Below, piece after piece: positions 25,001 to 33,746 of a stretch of 64,000 nucleotides of DNA. This DNA is from Pelosinus sp. UFO1 (GTDB lineage: Bacteria; Bacillota; Negativicutes; DSM-13327), in the NCBI RefSeq assembly GCF_000725345.1, contig NZ_CP008852.1:4973001-5037000 (forward strand). The letters run 5' to 3'. Under the pieces are notes generated by a model that was not told the origin of the DNA, ran no database searches, and saw only the letters and a program-made list of their open reading frames with translations. Position numbers and translations under genes: made by a program. Numbering within the stretch: position 1 is the first letter of the stretch; each line of letters opens with the position of its first letter.

Positions 25001-25052
25001 TGTGGAAACTTTTCGTAACAGTGGAATGCATTGTGGAAACTAAAGTTTACAA
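25001..25052 (+). promoter_or_regulatory. two dyad operator sites (likely upstream activating sequence)
   Basis: TGTGGAAACTTTTCGTAACA (25001-25020) and TGTGGAAACTAAAGTTTACA (25032-25051) are related dyads whose left halves are 31 bp apart, about three helical turns. The second resembles the TyrR box TGTAAA-N6-TTTACA. They lie about 130 bp upstream of the -24 element, the usual place for an enhancer. The proposed binder is the TyrR-like protein encoded just upstream. Confidence 0.6.
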
Positions 25053-25177
25053 AATAGCCATCTGAAAGATAAAAAAGCAGGCTTGTTACTTTTTGAAGCA
25101 TAGTAGGCTGTCGTTGTAGGTAAGCAATCATTGGACCATACCAAAAGAAAATTGTAAATTCCTATTTTTTTATTAAT

Positions 25178-25193
25178 TGGCATGTTTTTTGCA
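25178..25193 (+). promoter_or_regulatory. sigma-54 (-24/-12) promoter of ald
   Basis: TGGCATGTTTTTTGCA matches TGGCAC-N5-TTGC. GG at 25179-25180 and GC at 25191-25192 are 12 bases apart as required. The ald start is 83 bases downstream. Confidence 0.75.
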
Positions 25194-25275
25194 ATATGGT
25201 ATAAGATAACAATGCTAATTGCATCGTTATATATATTACTGTAATTATGAAAACGAAAAAATAGGGGGACTTACA

Positions 25276-26394
25276 ATGATTATTGGCGTAGTTAAAGAAA
25301 TTAAAAACAATGAAAACCGTGTTGGATTGACTCCAGCAGGAGCAGAAGATCTTTGTAGAGCTGGGCATACTGTGCTTGTTGAGAAAAGTGCAGGTGTAGG
25401 CAGTGGCTTTTCCGATGAAAGTTATACCCAAGTAGGGGCTAAAGTGATTGCTGACAAGAAAGAATTGTTTGATTCCTCCGAAATGATTATTAAAGTAAAA
25501 GAGCCTTTGGCTCCTGAATATGATTTATTCCATGAAGGACAAATTTTATTTACCTATTTGCATCTAGCTCCTGAACCTGAATTGACGAAAGCGATGTTAG
25601 AGAAAAAAGTAATTGGTATTGCTTACGAAACCATCGTAGGCCGTAATAACACCTTGCCTTTATTATCACCGATGAGTGAAGTGGCTGGTCGTATGGCTGT
25701 ACAAATTGGTGCACAATTCTTAGAAAAACCTTGGGGTGGCAAAGGCATACTCTTAGGCGGTGTACCTGGAGTTGAGTCTGGTCAAGTCGTTATTGTTGGC
25801 GGCGGTATTGTAGGTACCAATGCAGCTAAGATGGCAGTTGGCATGGGAGCTCGTGTTACTGTTCTTGATAAATCTACTGATCGTCTTGCATACCTTGATG
25901 ATATTTTTGGAGGTAGAGTTACAACTGTAATGTCTAACAGCTATAATATTGCTAAATGGGTAAAACAAGCGGATCTTTTGGTAGGTGCTGTTCTGATTCC
26001 TGGTGCTAAGGCTCCTAAATTGGTAAGTGAGGAAATGGTTAAAACTATGGAAGCTGGTTCCGTGATTGTCGATGTAGCTATCGATCAAGGTGGCTCTGTA
26101 GAAACCATTGACCGTATTACAACCCATAGTGAACCTACTTATACGAAACATGGTGTAGTACACTATTCTGTAGCCAATATGCCTGGTGCAGTGGCTCGTA
26201 CTTCTACCTTGGCTTTGACGAATTCTACTTTGCCATATGCTTTACAGATTGCCAATAAAGGCTGGAAGCAGGCTCTTATTGATGATGCTGGATTAGCAAG
26301 AGGTCTTAATGTTTATCTCGGGAAAGTGACATTCAAGGCTGTAGCCGATGATCAAAACTTGCCTTATACTCCAGTAGCAGAAATACTGGCATAA
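25276..26394 (+). CDS. ald: alanine dehydrogenase
   Basis: The protein has 372 residues. ATG 25276 is preceded by AGGGGGAC; an upstream in-frame extension from 25219 was rejected because it crosses the promoter-leader region and lacks a ribosome site. Family features are [20 protein letters not shown] at the N-terminus, the YLHLAPE segment with the catalytic His, and the NAD-binding [14 protein letters not shown]. It interconverts L-alanine with pyruvate and ammonia using NAD. It is probably induced by an amino acid through the ACT-domain activator and sigma-54. Related enzymes supply carbon and NADH during growth on alanine and during spore formation. Confidence 0.95.
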   Translation: MIIGVVKEIKNNENRVGLTPAGAEDLCRAGHTVLVEKSAGVGSGFSDESYTQVGAKVIADKKELFDSSEMIIKVKEPLAPEYDLFHEGQILFTYLHLAPEPELTKAMLEKKVIGIAYETIVGRNNTLPLLSPMSEVAGRMAVQIGAQFLEKPWGGKGILLGGVPGVESGQVVIVGGGIVGTNAAKMAVGMGARVTVLDKSTDRLAYLDDIFGGRVTTVMSNSYNIAKWVKQADLLVGAVLIPGAKAPKLVSEEMVKTMEAGSVIVDVAIDQGGSVETIDRITTHSEPTYTKHGVVHYSVANMPGAVARTSTLALTNSTLPYALQIANKGWKQALIDDAGLARGLNVYLGKVTFKAVADDQNLPYTPVAEILA

Positions 26395-26414
26395 AAATAA
26401 ATAACTATAAAAAA

Positions 26415-26437
26415 AACACCCTTACAGGGTGTTTTTT
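26415..26437. terminator. terminator of ald
   Basis: AACACCC (26415-26421) pairs with GGGTGTT (26427-26433), flanked by A-runs before and T-runs after. Confidence 0.85.
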
Positions 26438-26534
26438 CTTTTAAAAATGTGGACTGCTTTTTGGCAGGGAAATTCGCCAGTTGGGACGAATAGTTAGTCG
26501 TTGCAGTATTGTGTTTTTGGAAGGGTTGGTTTGT

Positions 26535-28496
26535 ATGGTAGAAAAAAACGTTGTGATCTTACAGCGGCGTATGGTTATATTTTTAAGTGTATTACTAGGA
26601 ATGGTCCTTATTTTGCTTGGACGCATTGGGTGGCTGCAATTCGTTAATGGTGAGCGTATGACAGCAAAGATGGCGATACAAGTAAAGGATAGTAAAGTGC
26701 TGCAGTCGCCGAGAGGGACTATTTACGATAGAAATGGACGAGAATTAGCTGTCAGCAGTCTAACAAAATCCTTGTATGCCAATCCATCAGAGATCAAAGA
26801 TCCAGATGCGATCGTTCCCCTATTGGCAACCTTATTAGAGATGAAGCCTGAAGATGTTCGAGAAAAGCTAACGGCAGGCGGGCAGTTTATTTGGCTTAAA
26901 CGTATGATTGAGCCAGCTATGGCGCAGAAGATACAAACAGCAATTAAAGAAGCAGATATTAAAGGATTAGGTTTTTTAGAAGAAAGCAAGCGTTACTACC
27001 CCAATGACAATTTAGCTGCCCAAGTTTTGGGTTTTGTTGGTACAGATGATATTGGTCTAGATGGAATGGAAATGGCTTTAGACAAGGTCATTAAGGGGAA
27101 ATCAGTGGAGCATTCCGTAGATACTGATAGCCGAGGTACTCCTATTTTTAAGTCAATTTTCACCTTTGCCCCTCCGAAGCAAGGGAAAAATGTATATCTT
27201 ACCTTAGATAGTGCGATCCAGTTTATTGTTGAGCAAAGTTTGGATAAAGCAATGATCACGAATAAACCGCGTGGGGCCACTGTAATTGTTATGAACCCTC
27301 ATACTGGAGAAATATTGGCGATGGCTAATCGTCCAACTTATAATCCTAACCAGTTTTACAAGTACAGTGATCAAGAGTGGAAAAATAGAGCGGTAGCATA
27401 TAATTACGAGCCAGGCTCCACATTTAAAAGTATTGTTTCAGCGGCCGCTTTGCAGGAAGGTAAATTAACCCCAGAAGAGCGATTTACGGATGCTGGTTTT
27501 GTGGAAGTATCTGGGCGTCGTATTCAGAATTGGAGCGGCGAAAGCTACGGCAATATTTCCTTTGTAGAGGTTATAAAACAATCCATTAATACTTGTTTTG
27601 TACAAATTGGTATGAGATTAGGAGCTTATAAGCTGACAGAATATGCAAAGTCCTTTGGCTTTGGCAAAGCAACAGGTATTGAATTACCTGGAGAAGAGGA
27701 AGGCTTGCTATTTGATCCAAAGGATATGCGGGATTCTGATGTGGCAACTATGTCTATTGGACAAAGTATTGCAGTAACACCATTACAGCTTATTACCGCT
27801 GTATCGGCTATTGCGAATGAGGGCGTTCTATTAAAACCTCATATTATAAAAGAAATTCGCAATGCGGATGGTTCTATTGATCAGGAGGTAACAACTCAAA
27901 CCGTCCGCCAAGCAATTACTCCTGAAACAGCAAGGATACTTACCGGATTAATGGAGAAAGTAGTATCAGAAGGTGGCGGTAAGAAAGCTTTCGTAAAAGG
28001 CTATCGTTTTGCTGGAAAAACAGGGACTGCAGAAAAACTGCAAGATAATGGCAGTGGTTATTCCGCGGGACGTTATGTGGCTTCCTTTGTTGGCTTTGGA
28101 CCGGTCGAGGATCCTCAGGTTGCTGTTTTAGTTGTGCTTGATGATCCGCAAGGTGTTTATTATGGCGGTGAAATTGCAGCACCAATAGCAGGTGAAATCT
28201 TAGGGCAGATTATGCGGCATCTTGCCATCTATCCTCAAATTACATATCAAGTACCTAGCCCCAAGGAAACCCCACAGGCTGAAAGAGATGTGTCAAAAGA
28301 GATTAAAGCACCTCCAGGAAAAGTAGTGGTGCCGAATGTCACTGGTAAAAGCATACGAGAAGCCGGTGATAAAATAACACAAGTCGGCCTATCAATAGTG
28401 CCTATAGGGACAGGAGTTGCCGTAAGACAAAGTATAGCCGAGAATACCATAGTTGATGCTGGAACAGAGATTACGATATATTTTGAACCACGGTAG
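26535..28496 (+). CDS. class B penicillin-binding protein with PASTA domain (SpoVD/FtsI type)
   Basis: The protein has 653 residues from ATG 26535, which has GGAAGGG nine bases upstream. A single N-terminal membrane helix (about residues 10-32) is followed by a PBP dimer domain and a transpeptidase domain. The latter has SxxK as STFK (295-298), SIN, and KTG (495-497). One PASTA domain closes the protein (VVVPNVTGKSIREAGDKI). A single C-terminal PASTA is typical of SpoVD, the spore-cortex D,D-transpeptidase. The division enzyme FtsI is the alternative. It is isolated from division genes, which favours a specialised role, perhaps with a SEDS partner such as the protein at 3488. Confidence 0.85.
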   Translation: MVEKNVVILQRRMVIFLSVLLGMVLILLGRIGWLQFVNGERMTAKMAIQVKDSKVLQSPRGTIYDRNGRELAVSSLTKSLYANPSEIKDPDAIVPLLATLLEMKPEDVREKLTAGGQFIWLKRMIEPAMAQKIQTAIKEADIKGLGFLEESKRYYPNDNLAAQVLGFVGTDDIGLDGMEMALDKVIKGKSVEHSVDTDSRGTPIFKSIFTFAPPKQGKNVYLTLDSAIQFIVEQSLDKAMITNKPRGATVIVMNPHTGEILAMANRPTYNPNQFYKYSDQEWKNRAVAYNYEPGSTFKSIVSAAALQEGKLTPEERFTDAGFVEVSGRRIQNWSGESYGNISFVEVIKQSINTCFVQIGMRLGAYKLTEYAKSFGFGKATGIELPGEEEGLLFDPKDMRDSDVATMSIGQSIAVTPLQLITAVSAIANEGVLLKPHIIKEIRNADGSIDQEVTTQTVRQAITPETARILTGLMEKVVSEGGGKKAFVKGYRFAGKTGTAEKLQDNGSGYSAGRYVASFVGFGPVEDPQVAVLVVLDDPQGVYYGGEIAAPIAGEILGQIMRHLAIYPQITYQVPSPKETPQAERDVSKEIKAPPGKVVVPNVTGKSIREAGDKITQVGLSIVPIGTGVAVRQSIAENTIVDAGTEITIYFEPR

Positions 28497-28511
28497 GATA
28501 AAATAAATAAA

Positions 28512-28529
28512 GGACGGCTTGCGCCGCCC
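28512..28529 (-). terminator. terminator of the SASP gene
   Basis: On the minus strand GGGCGGC-GCAA-GCCGTCC is followed by TTTATTTATTTT. The stem of seven pairs includes one G-U. Confidence 0.7.
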
Positions 28530-28541
28530 TAGGATACAAGA

Positions 28542-28805
28542 TTAAGATTGTTTGTTAGCGTCAAATTGAGCAGTAAGTGTGCTGTTAGTTGCTTGAGTAG
28601 TAGTGCCACTCATGCCAGATTCGTATTGCTCAATCATTCTGCGAACCATATGACCGCCGACGCGTCCGCAATCAGCAGAAGTCATAGTATTCCAGCCTTG
28701 AGAACGTACTCGATCAGCAATACCTAGTTCGCTAGCAACTTCTAGTTTCATGCGATCAAGAGCGTTTTCAGCACCTGGGTTTACAGGTCTGTTACTTCTA
28801 GACAA
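28542..28805 (-). CDS. alpha/beta-type small acid-soluble spore protein
   Basis: TTG at 28805 is preceded by AAGGAGGTGAT and gives 87 residues starting MSRSNRPVNPGAENALDRMK. The two SASP signatures are present: KLEVASELGI (about residues 20-29, containing the GPR germination-protease cleavage site E-(L/I)-(G/A)) and GRVGGHMVRRMIEQ near the middle. These proteins coat spore DNA, protect it from UV and heat, and are degraded at germination. The C-terminal 25 residues (Gly/Thr/Gln-rich) are longer than in B. subtilis SspA. The gene is monocistronic and should be expressed in the forespore. Confidence 0.93.
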   Translation of the reverse strand: MSRSNRPVNPGAENALDRMKLEVASELGIADRVRSQGWNTMTSADCGRVGGHMVRRMIEQYESGMSGTTTQATNSTLTAQFDANKQS

Positions 28806-28835
28806 TATAATCACCTCCTTATGTTGGTGTAATTC

Positions 28836-28865
28836 TAGTATCAACAAATTAGAAAATGATTATTC
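28836..28865 (-). promoter_or_regulatory. candidate sigma-G promoter of the SASP gene
   Basis: On the minus strand GAATA (28865-28861) and GATACTA (28842-28836) are 18 bases apart. This fits a GHATR-N18-CATWHTA-like forespore promoter at all but one position. It lies 30 bases before the TTG start. Confidence 0.45.
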
Positions 28866-28996
28866 TAGTTTATCTTATGTAAATAGTTCCAAAAATTTGT
28901 TGAGGAAATGTGAAGGACGAAACTTGTTGTTGTAGCAGGAATTTATCTTTTAGCGACGAAATTATTGTATGAAAATGGTAATATGGAGTGAGGCCT

Positions 28997-29338
28997 ATGC
29001 ATGAAATGTCCATTGCGCAAGGAATACTGGACATCGTACTAAAAACGGCCACAGAACATAGTGCGGTGAAGGTAACTTACATTAAGCTACTCATTGGACA
29101 GATGACGCAAGTTGAGCCTGAATCTCTCACGTTTGGATTTGCTGTTTTGTCTGCTGGTACAATAGCTGACGGTGCAAAAATAGATATTACAATTGTACCT
29201 CTTGTTGGAAAATGTAGTAGTTGTGAAGAACAGTTTACAGTGGAGCGCTATTCATTTTTGTGTCCCCATTGTCACTCTGCTAATGTGACAGTGGTATCTG
29301 GACGTGAATTAGCAGTTGATTACCTGGAGGTAGAATAA
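28997..29338 (+). CDS. hypA: hydrogenase nickel-incorporation protein HypA
   Basis: ATG 28997 (MHEMSIAQGILD) has GGAG eight bases upstream and gives 113 residues. His2, the nickel ligand of the family, follows Met1. The zinc ribbon is present as CSSC and CPHC (about residues 73-76 and 90-93). HypA delivers nickel with HypB to the [NiFe]-hydrogenase large subunit, or to urease in some bacteria. hypB follows one base after the stop. No hydrogenase structural genes or hypCDEF lie in the window, so the target enzyme is encoded elsewhere. Confidence 0.95.
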   Translation: MHEMSIAQGILDIVLKTATEHSAVKVTYIKLLIGQMTQVEPESLTFGFAVLSAGTIADGAKIDITIVPLVGKCSSCEEQFTVERYSFLCPHCHSANVTVVSGRELAVDYLEVE

Positions 29339-29339
29339 A

Positions 29340-30014
29340 ATGCAAATAAAGGTTATGGAAAGCATTCTAGATAAAAATGATCAAATTTCTGCTGAGTTGC
29401 AGGAACGATTTCGAGAATCTGGTATTCTAGTATTAAATTTACTTGGGTCACCTGGTTGCGGTAAAACGTCTTTGCTAGAAAATACCATTGGAGCATTGAA
29501 GAACAAACTTTCTATGGCTGTAATTGAAGGAGATCTGTTTACAGCAAAGGATGCAGAGCGTATAGAACAACATGGTGTTCCTGTAGTACAGATTAATACA
29601 GGTGGTGGCTGCCATCTAGATGCCAATATGGTTCGTAGTGCACTAGATTGTCTTGATCTTACAGCTTTAGATGTAATTGTTATTGAAAACGTAGGAAACT
29701 TGGTTTGTCCAGCCGAATTTAATATTGGAGAGGATGTTAAGGTAACTGTACTTAGTATTACTGAAGGTGATGATAAACCTTTAAAATATCCTTTGATATT
29801 TAAGCAGGCCAGTGCAGTCCTTTTAAATAAGGTGGATTTACTTCCCTATACTAATTTTGATATCCAAAGTGCAGTAGGGGATATTACTAGTATTCATCCG
29901 GGGGTTACCTTATTACAGGTTTCCTGCCAAAGCGGTACCGGGTTAGAGGATTGGTATAATTGGCTTATTGAACAGGCAAGAATGAAGCGGGCAAGGAGAG
30001 CTAGTAATGTCTAA
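29340..30014 (+). CDS. hypB: hydrogenase nickel-incorporation GTPase HypB
   Basis: The 224-residue SIMIBI-class GTPase has Walker A GSPGCGKTS (about residues 37-45), Walker B region VIENVGNLVCPAEFNIGED, and NKVD for guanine. INTGGGCHLD carries the metal-site Cys and His. It lacks the His-rich N-terminal nickel-storage stretch found in some HypB proteins. It hydrolyses GTP while loading nickel onto hydrogenase with HypA. Its last eight bases overlap the following Spo0E-like ORF, so translation is coupled. Confidence 0.95.
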   Translation: MQIKVMESILDKNDQISAELQERFRESGILVLNLLGSPGCGKTSLLENTIGALKNKLSMAVIEGDLFTAKDAERIEQHGVPVVQINTGGGCHLDANMVRSALDCLDLTALDVIVIENVGNLVCPAEFNIGEDVKVTVLSITEGDDKPLKYPLIFKQASAVLLNKVDLLPYTNFDIQSAVGDITSIHPGVTLLQVSCQSGTGLEDWYNWLIEQARMKRARRASNV

Positions 30015-30174
30015 TTTGCAAAAATTGGCGCAGGAGATTGAGAGGGTGCGTGTGCATCTTCATGAACTAGTAGACAAAAAATCAGGTAACTTAATTGACA
30101 AGGAAGTCGCAGCTGTAAGCATAGCGTTAGATCAGTTAATAGTACAATTTGAGAAAGCGAAAAATCAACAATAA
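30007..30174 (+). CDS. Spo0E-like aspartyl-phosphate phosphatase peptide
   Basis: This 55-residue protein starts with an ATG overlapping the end of hypB, with AAGGAGAG nine bases upstream. IERVRVHLHELV, a short linker and VSIALDQLIVQFEK form the two-helix Spo0E fold. The segment SIALD stands where the family has SQELD, the motif that dephosphorylates Spo0A~P; S and LD are kept while Q and E are changed. Spo0E peptides restrain entry into sporulation. Translational coupling to hypAB is unusual and could link hydrogen metabolism to spore initiation. The altered motif makes activity uncertain. Confidence 0.75.
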   Translation: MSNLQKLAQEIERVRVHLHELVDKKSGNLIDKEVAAVSIALDQLIVQFEKAKNQQ

Positions 30175-30190
30175 GAATACTAAGTGATTG

Positions 30191-30220
30191 AGGACTTGGC
30201 GAATATGCCAAGTCCTTTTC
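30191..30220 (+). terminator. terminator of the hypAB operon
   Basis: AGGACTTGGC (30191-30200) pairs with GCCAAGTCCT (30207-30216), then T residues. Confidence 0.85.
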
Positions 30221-30362
30221 TTTAAAATAATGTTGCCAATTCTGCTTCTTGGGAGTAGTATAGTTTTTATTAGCAATGTAAAAGATAAAGTCGGCAAGAG
30301 GCGAGTAGAGTGAAGGTTCCTTTGTCGTCTGTTTTTTCTTAGGTGAACAGGAGGGGCTATAC

Positions 30363-31475
30363 ATGAGTGAAAGGGCAGTTTGGGCAGAAATTGATTTATC
30401 AGCAATTGCGCATAACATGAAACAAATCAGAGCAGTCACAAGAAGAAGTGCAAAGGTTTGTGCAGTTGTTAAAGCTGATGCGTATGGACATGGGGCAATA
30501 GCAGTGGCAAAAACAGCATTACAGGCAGGTGCTGATCGGCTGGCGGTAGCCATTGTGGCGGAAGCGATAGAATTAAGACGGGCCGGAATTGAGGTCCCAA
30601 TTTTAGTGTTAGGATATACACCTACTTGTCAATCTAGGTTAGTGGCAGAGTATGATATTACCCAAACTATATTTTCTTTAGATACTGCTCAGGCATTATC
30701 TGGAGCTGCCGTGGCTCTAGGTAAAATAATAAAGGTACATATCAAAATTGATACAGGAATGGCGAGAATTGGCATTCCACCTCAAGAAGCAGGAGCATTT
30801 GCTGCGACGGTAGCTGCTTTGCCCGGCATTGAAATTGAAGGTGTATATTCACATTTTGCGGATTCAGATAGTCTAGATAAGACATTTACCTTTAAACAGT
30901 ATGATAGATTTATGGAAGGTATTGAATATGTTAAAGGGCACAACATTAATATACCAATCCGACATATTGCAAATAGCGCAGCCTTATTAGAATTGCCTGA
31001 GATGCATCTCGATATGGTAAGGCCCGGTATCATTCTATATGGGTTATGGCCTTCTGATGAGGTGAAAAAAACCGTTGAACTTAGACCCGCCATGAAATTC
31101 AAGACCCAAATAGGATTTATAAAGGATGTACTACCGCAAACTTCGATAAGTTATGGAAGAACTTACTTTACGCCAAAGGCAAGTCGTATAGCAACGTTAC
31201 CTTTGGGTTATGCGGATGGTTGGTCGCGTTTATTAGCCAATAAGGCAGAGGTCTTGGTACATGGCTATAGGGCGCCAGTAGTGGGGCGGGTATGTATGGA
31301 CCAGTGTATGATAGATGTGAGTCACATTCCTGGAGCCAAGATTGGTGATGAAGTACTTTTGTTTGGTGGGGCTTCGTTGCCGGTGGAAGAAGTAGCAGAA
31401 AAGATTGGGACCATTAACTATGAAGTTGTATGTATGTTAGGAAATAGGGTGCCTAGGATCTATGGAACGGAATGA
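30363..31475 (+). CDS. alr: alanine racemase
   Basis: The 370-residue fold-type III PLP enzyme interconverts L- and D-alanine for peptidoglycan. The PLP lysine lies in VVKADAYGHG (about residues 37-46). The second catalytic residue, Tyr, lies in SYGRTY, and the C-terminal PxxGRVCMDQCMIDVS is intact. The ATG is preceded by an ACAGGAGGGG site. It is monocistronic between two terminators. A D,D-carboxypeptidase gene follows 1 kb later on the other strand. In spore-formers Alr also influences alanine-triggered germination. Confidence 0.95.
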   Translation: MSERAVWAEIDLSAIAHNMKQIRAVTRRSAKVCAVVKADAYGHGAIAVAKTALQAGADRLAVAIVAEAIELRRAGIEVPILVLGYTPTCQSRLVAEYDITQTIFSLDTAQALSGAAVALGKIIKVHIKIDTGMARIGIPPQEAGAFAATVAALPGIEIEGVYSHFADSDSLDKTFTFKQYDRFMEGIEYVKGHNINIPIRHIANSAALLELPEMHLDMVRPGIILYGLWPSDEVKKTVELRPAMKFKTQIGFIKDVLPQTSISYGRTYFTPKASRIATLPLGYADGWSRLLANKAEVLVHGYRAPVVGRVCMDQCMIDVSHIPGAKIGDEVLLFGGASLPVEEVAEKIGTINYEVVCMLGNRVPRIYGTE

Positions 31476-31496
31476 GGTTCTATTGGTTAACAAAAG

Positions 31497-31531
31497 AGAT
31501 ACCCTCCCGATAATTGGGAGGGTATCTCTTT
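31497..31531 (+). terminator. terminator of alr
   Basis: AGATACCCTCCC (31497-31508) pairs with GGGAGGGTATCT (31516-31527), followed by a T-rich tail. Confidence 0.85.
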
Positions 31532-31671
31532 CTATTATTTTTATCGGTTATTACGTGATAAAACTTTCTATTAACGGGCATCTAAGTTCAAAGCAAAAGT
31601 CTTTTCGTTTTATATAGTAGGAAATTAATAGAATATGTCGAATATACTTAAAAACTAGTGGAGGTGTTGTC

Positions 31672-32454
31672 GTGGTAGATGAAAAGGATTGGGAATTGTT
31701 TAAACAAAAATTTAATGCTAAATCTAGCATTAATTTAAATGATTATAAACCAGCTCAAATGCAGCGTCGAATTAACAATTTAATGACTCGCTACGGGGCT
31801 AATACTTATGTAGATTTTTTTAATTTATTGGATAAAGATACAAAGATGTACAAAGAGTTCGTTGACTATATGACAATTAATGTTACAGAATTTTTTCGTA
31901 CACCAGAGAAGTTTTCCGAACTAGAGACCAAGGTGCTTCCAGATTTGTTAGCTCAAAGCCCGAAGCTTAATATTTGGAGCGCAGGTTGTTCTGTTGGTGC
32001 GGAACCTTATTCCTTAGCAATGATATTAAAGGATGCAACGCCGAATACAAAACATCGTATTCTAGGGACGGATCTCGATATTGAAATGTTGGCAAAAGCG
32101 AAAAGTGGTGTTTATACGAATACCGAATTTAAGAATATCTCAACTGGCCGAGCTACCAAATATTTTAAACAATCTGGTAGTACTTATACGATTGATGAAG
32201 ATATTCGCTCTCGTGTAGAATTTAAGAAACATAATTTATTATTAGATAAATTTGAAACAGGCTTTGATCTGATTTTATGCCGTAATGTAGTGATTTACTT
32301 TACTGAGGAAGCAAAAGATGGCTTATATCGAAGATTCTTGGCGGCCCTCAAACCTGGTGGGGTTTTATTTGTTGGTGGTACGGAGGCAATATTGAATTTC
32401 CGTGATATTGGCTTTGCTCACTATTTGCCATTTTTCTATCGTAAACCCTTATAA
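31672..32454 (+). CDS. cheR: chemoreceptor glutamate methyltransferase CheR
   Basis: The 260-residue protein has an N-terminal helical domain (about residues 1-75) and a SAM-dependent methyltransferase domain. NVTEFFRTPEKF, WSAGCSVGAEPYSLAM (SAM-binding loop), GTDLD and LILCRNVVIYF are all family hallmarks. It methylates glutamates on MCPs for adaptation. There is no tetratricopeptide or pentapeptide-binding extension. It starts at GTG with GGAGG six bases upstream. It is away from any che operon but shares the window with an MCP at 45448. It converges with the carboxypeptidase gene, with three bases between stops. Confidence 0.93.
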   Translation: MVDEKDWELFKQKFNAKSSINLNDYKPAQMQRRINNLMTRYGANTYVDFFNLLDKDTKMYKEFVDYMTINVTEFFRTPEKFSELETKVLPDLLAQSPKLNIWSAGCSVGAEPYSLAMILKDATPNTKHRILGTDLDIEMLAKAKSGVYTNTEFKNISTGRATKYFKQSGSTYTIDEDIRSRVEFKKHNLLLDKFETGFDLILCRNVVIYFTEEAKDGLYRRFLAALKPGGVLFVGGTEAILNFRDIGFAHYLPFFYRKPL

Positions 32455-32457
32455 GCT

Positions 32458-33618
32458 TTAGAGTACTCCCCAGCTAGAAAGAAAGCGGAAGGAACGAAGT
32501 AAATAGTCAAGAAATATCTTGCTATTTGTACGCTCGTCAACGGTCTGGGCAGAGACAATATCGACAGTCTTCACTGCTTGCTGGCGGACAAAAAAAACAA
32601 TTTCACCGATTTTTTGCCCCTGATACACAGGGGCATTTATTTTTTCAGGGACATCAACAGAGACTGTAATATGTTCATAATCAGCAGAGGGTACCACAAG
32701 GCTAGCTATGTTGCTAACCACTGCATCAATTGTTGGACTAAGACCACCTTCGACTGGAATTGAGCCTAAAATATCATTTTTATTGGCAAATTCATATAAG
32801 TCAAAGGATTCGAAGCCATATTTTAATAATTTCATGGAGTCAACCCACCGGGAATGATCATGAAGTACTACAGCAATTAATTTTTGATTACCACGGGTGG
32901 CACTGGCAATGAGGCAGGGCCCAGCTTGATTCGTCGTTCCCGTTTTTACGCCATCTGCTTCTTCTAGTAGCCAAAGTAATTTGTTGGTGTTTCTCAGACT
33001 TTGATCATGCTCTTTACCCCGGCGATCTAGCCATTCAATATTGGTTTCCTTTGTGTTGACAATGGTAGCAAAGATAGGATTTGTTAGTGCATATCTAGAT
33101 ATCCAGGCGAGATCAAAGGCAGTAGAATAATGTCCTGGCGCAGTAAGTCCATGAGGATTGGCAAAATGGCTTGCTGTTGCATCTAAGAGTTGAGCCTTTT
33201 GATTCATTAAAGTAACGAAATCTTCAACAGTGCCAGCTAGATGTTCCGCAATGGCTACAGCGGCATCATTTCCTGAACGTAATAAAAGTCCAGTAACTAA
33301 CTCCCGCATCGAGATAATCTGACCAGAGCTTAGATGCATAGAAGAACCTGCTGTATTAGCAGCCCGAGAGCTGACTTTTACCTCGTCGTCAAGATGACCA
33401 CTTTCAATTGCTATGATAGCTGTCAATACTTTGGTGGTACTGGCTGGTGCATTTCGGGCATGACTGTTTTTCTCATAGAGTATTTGGCCCGTTTTGGCAT
33501 CCATCAATATGGCAGCCTGGGCTTCAATCTTCGGTGGAGCACTATAAACTATTGAAATCGGTAGGTAAAATAAAAGGCAAAATAGGAGTATGACGTTATA
33601 AATAAACCGCATCCACAT
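32458..33618 (-). CDS. D-alanyl-D-alanine carboxypeptidase (DacF/PBP5 family)
   Basis: The protein has 386 residues from ATG 33618, preceded by AAGGAGGATGAA. A start at 33612 is nearly as good. The signal peptide spans residues 1-25. Active-site motifs are STTK (SxxK), SGND (SxN) and KTGTT, in peptidase S11 order. A beta-sandwich PBP5_C-like domain and a C-terminal amphipathic stretch probably hold it at the membrane face. It trims the terminal D-Ala from stem peptides; the DacF/DacB branches act on spore cortex. It should be a type 4 PBP but the precise paralogue is not assignable. Confidence 0.9.
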   Translation of the reverse strand: MWMRFIYNVILLFCLLFYLPISIVYSAPPKIEAQAAILMDAKTGQILYEKNSHARNAPASTTKVLTAIIAIESGHLDDEVKVSSRAANTAGSSMHLSSGQIISMRELVTGLLLRSGNDAAVAIAEHLAGTVEDFVTLMNQKAQLLDATASHFANPHGLTAPGHYSTAFDLAWISRYALTNPIFATIVNTKETNIEWLDRRGKEHDQSLRNTNKLLWLLEEADGVKTGTTNQAGPCLIASATRGNQKLIAVVLHDHSRWVDSMKLLKYGFESFDLYEFANKNDILGSIPVEGGLSPTIDAVVSNIASLVVPSADYEHITVSVDVPEKINAPVYQGQKIGEIVFFVRQQAVKTVDIVSAQTVDERTNSKIFLDYLLRSFRFLSSWGVL

Positions 33619-33746
33619 TTCATCCTCCTTGTAAAAGCTCTTATAGTATATTGCTGTAAGTATAGAATCATGCGAGTTGCCAGGCATATCTTTCTATTCT
33701 TTTGCGTAAGATCCAATGAATAAGAGTGAATTGGGAGGCTTTTTAT

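Noticed and set aside
31636-31642. Spo0A core TGTCGAA before cheR (and another at 6504)
   Set aside because: Seven-base matches are expected several times by chance in 64 kb.
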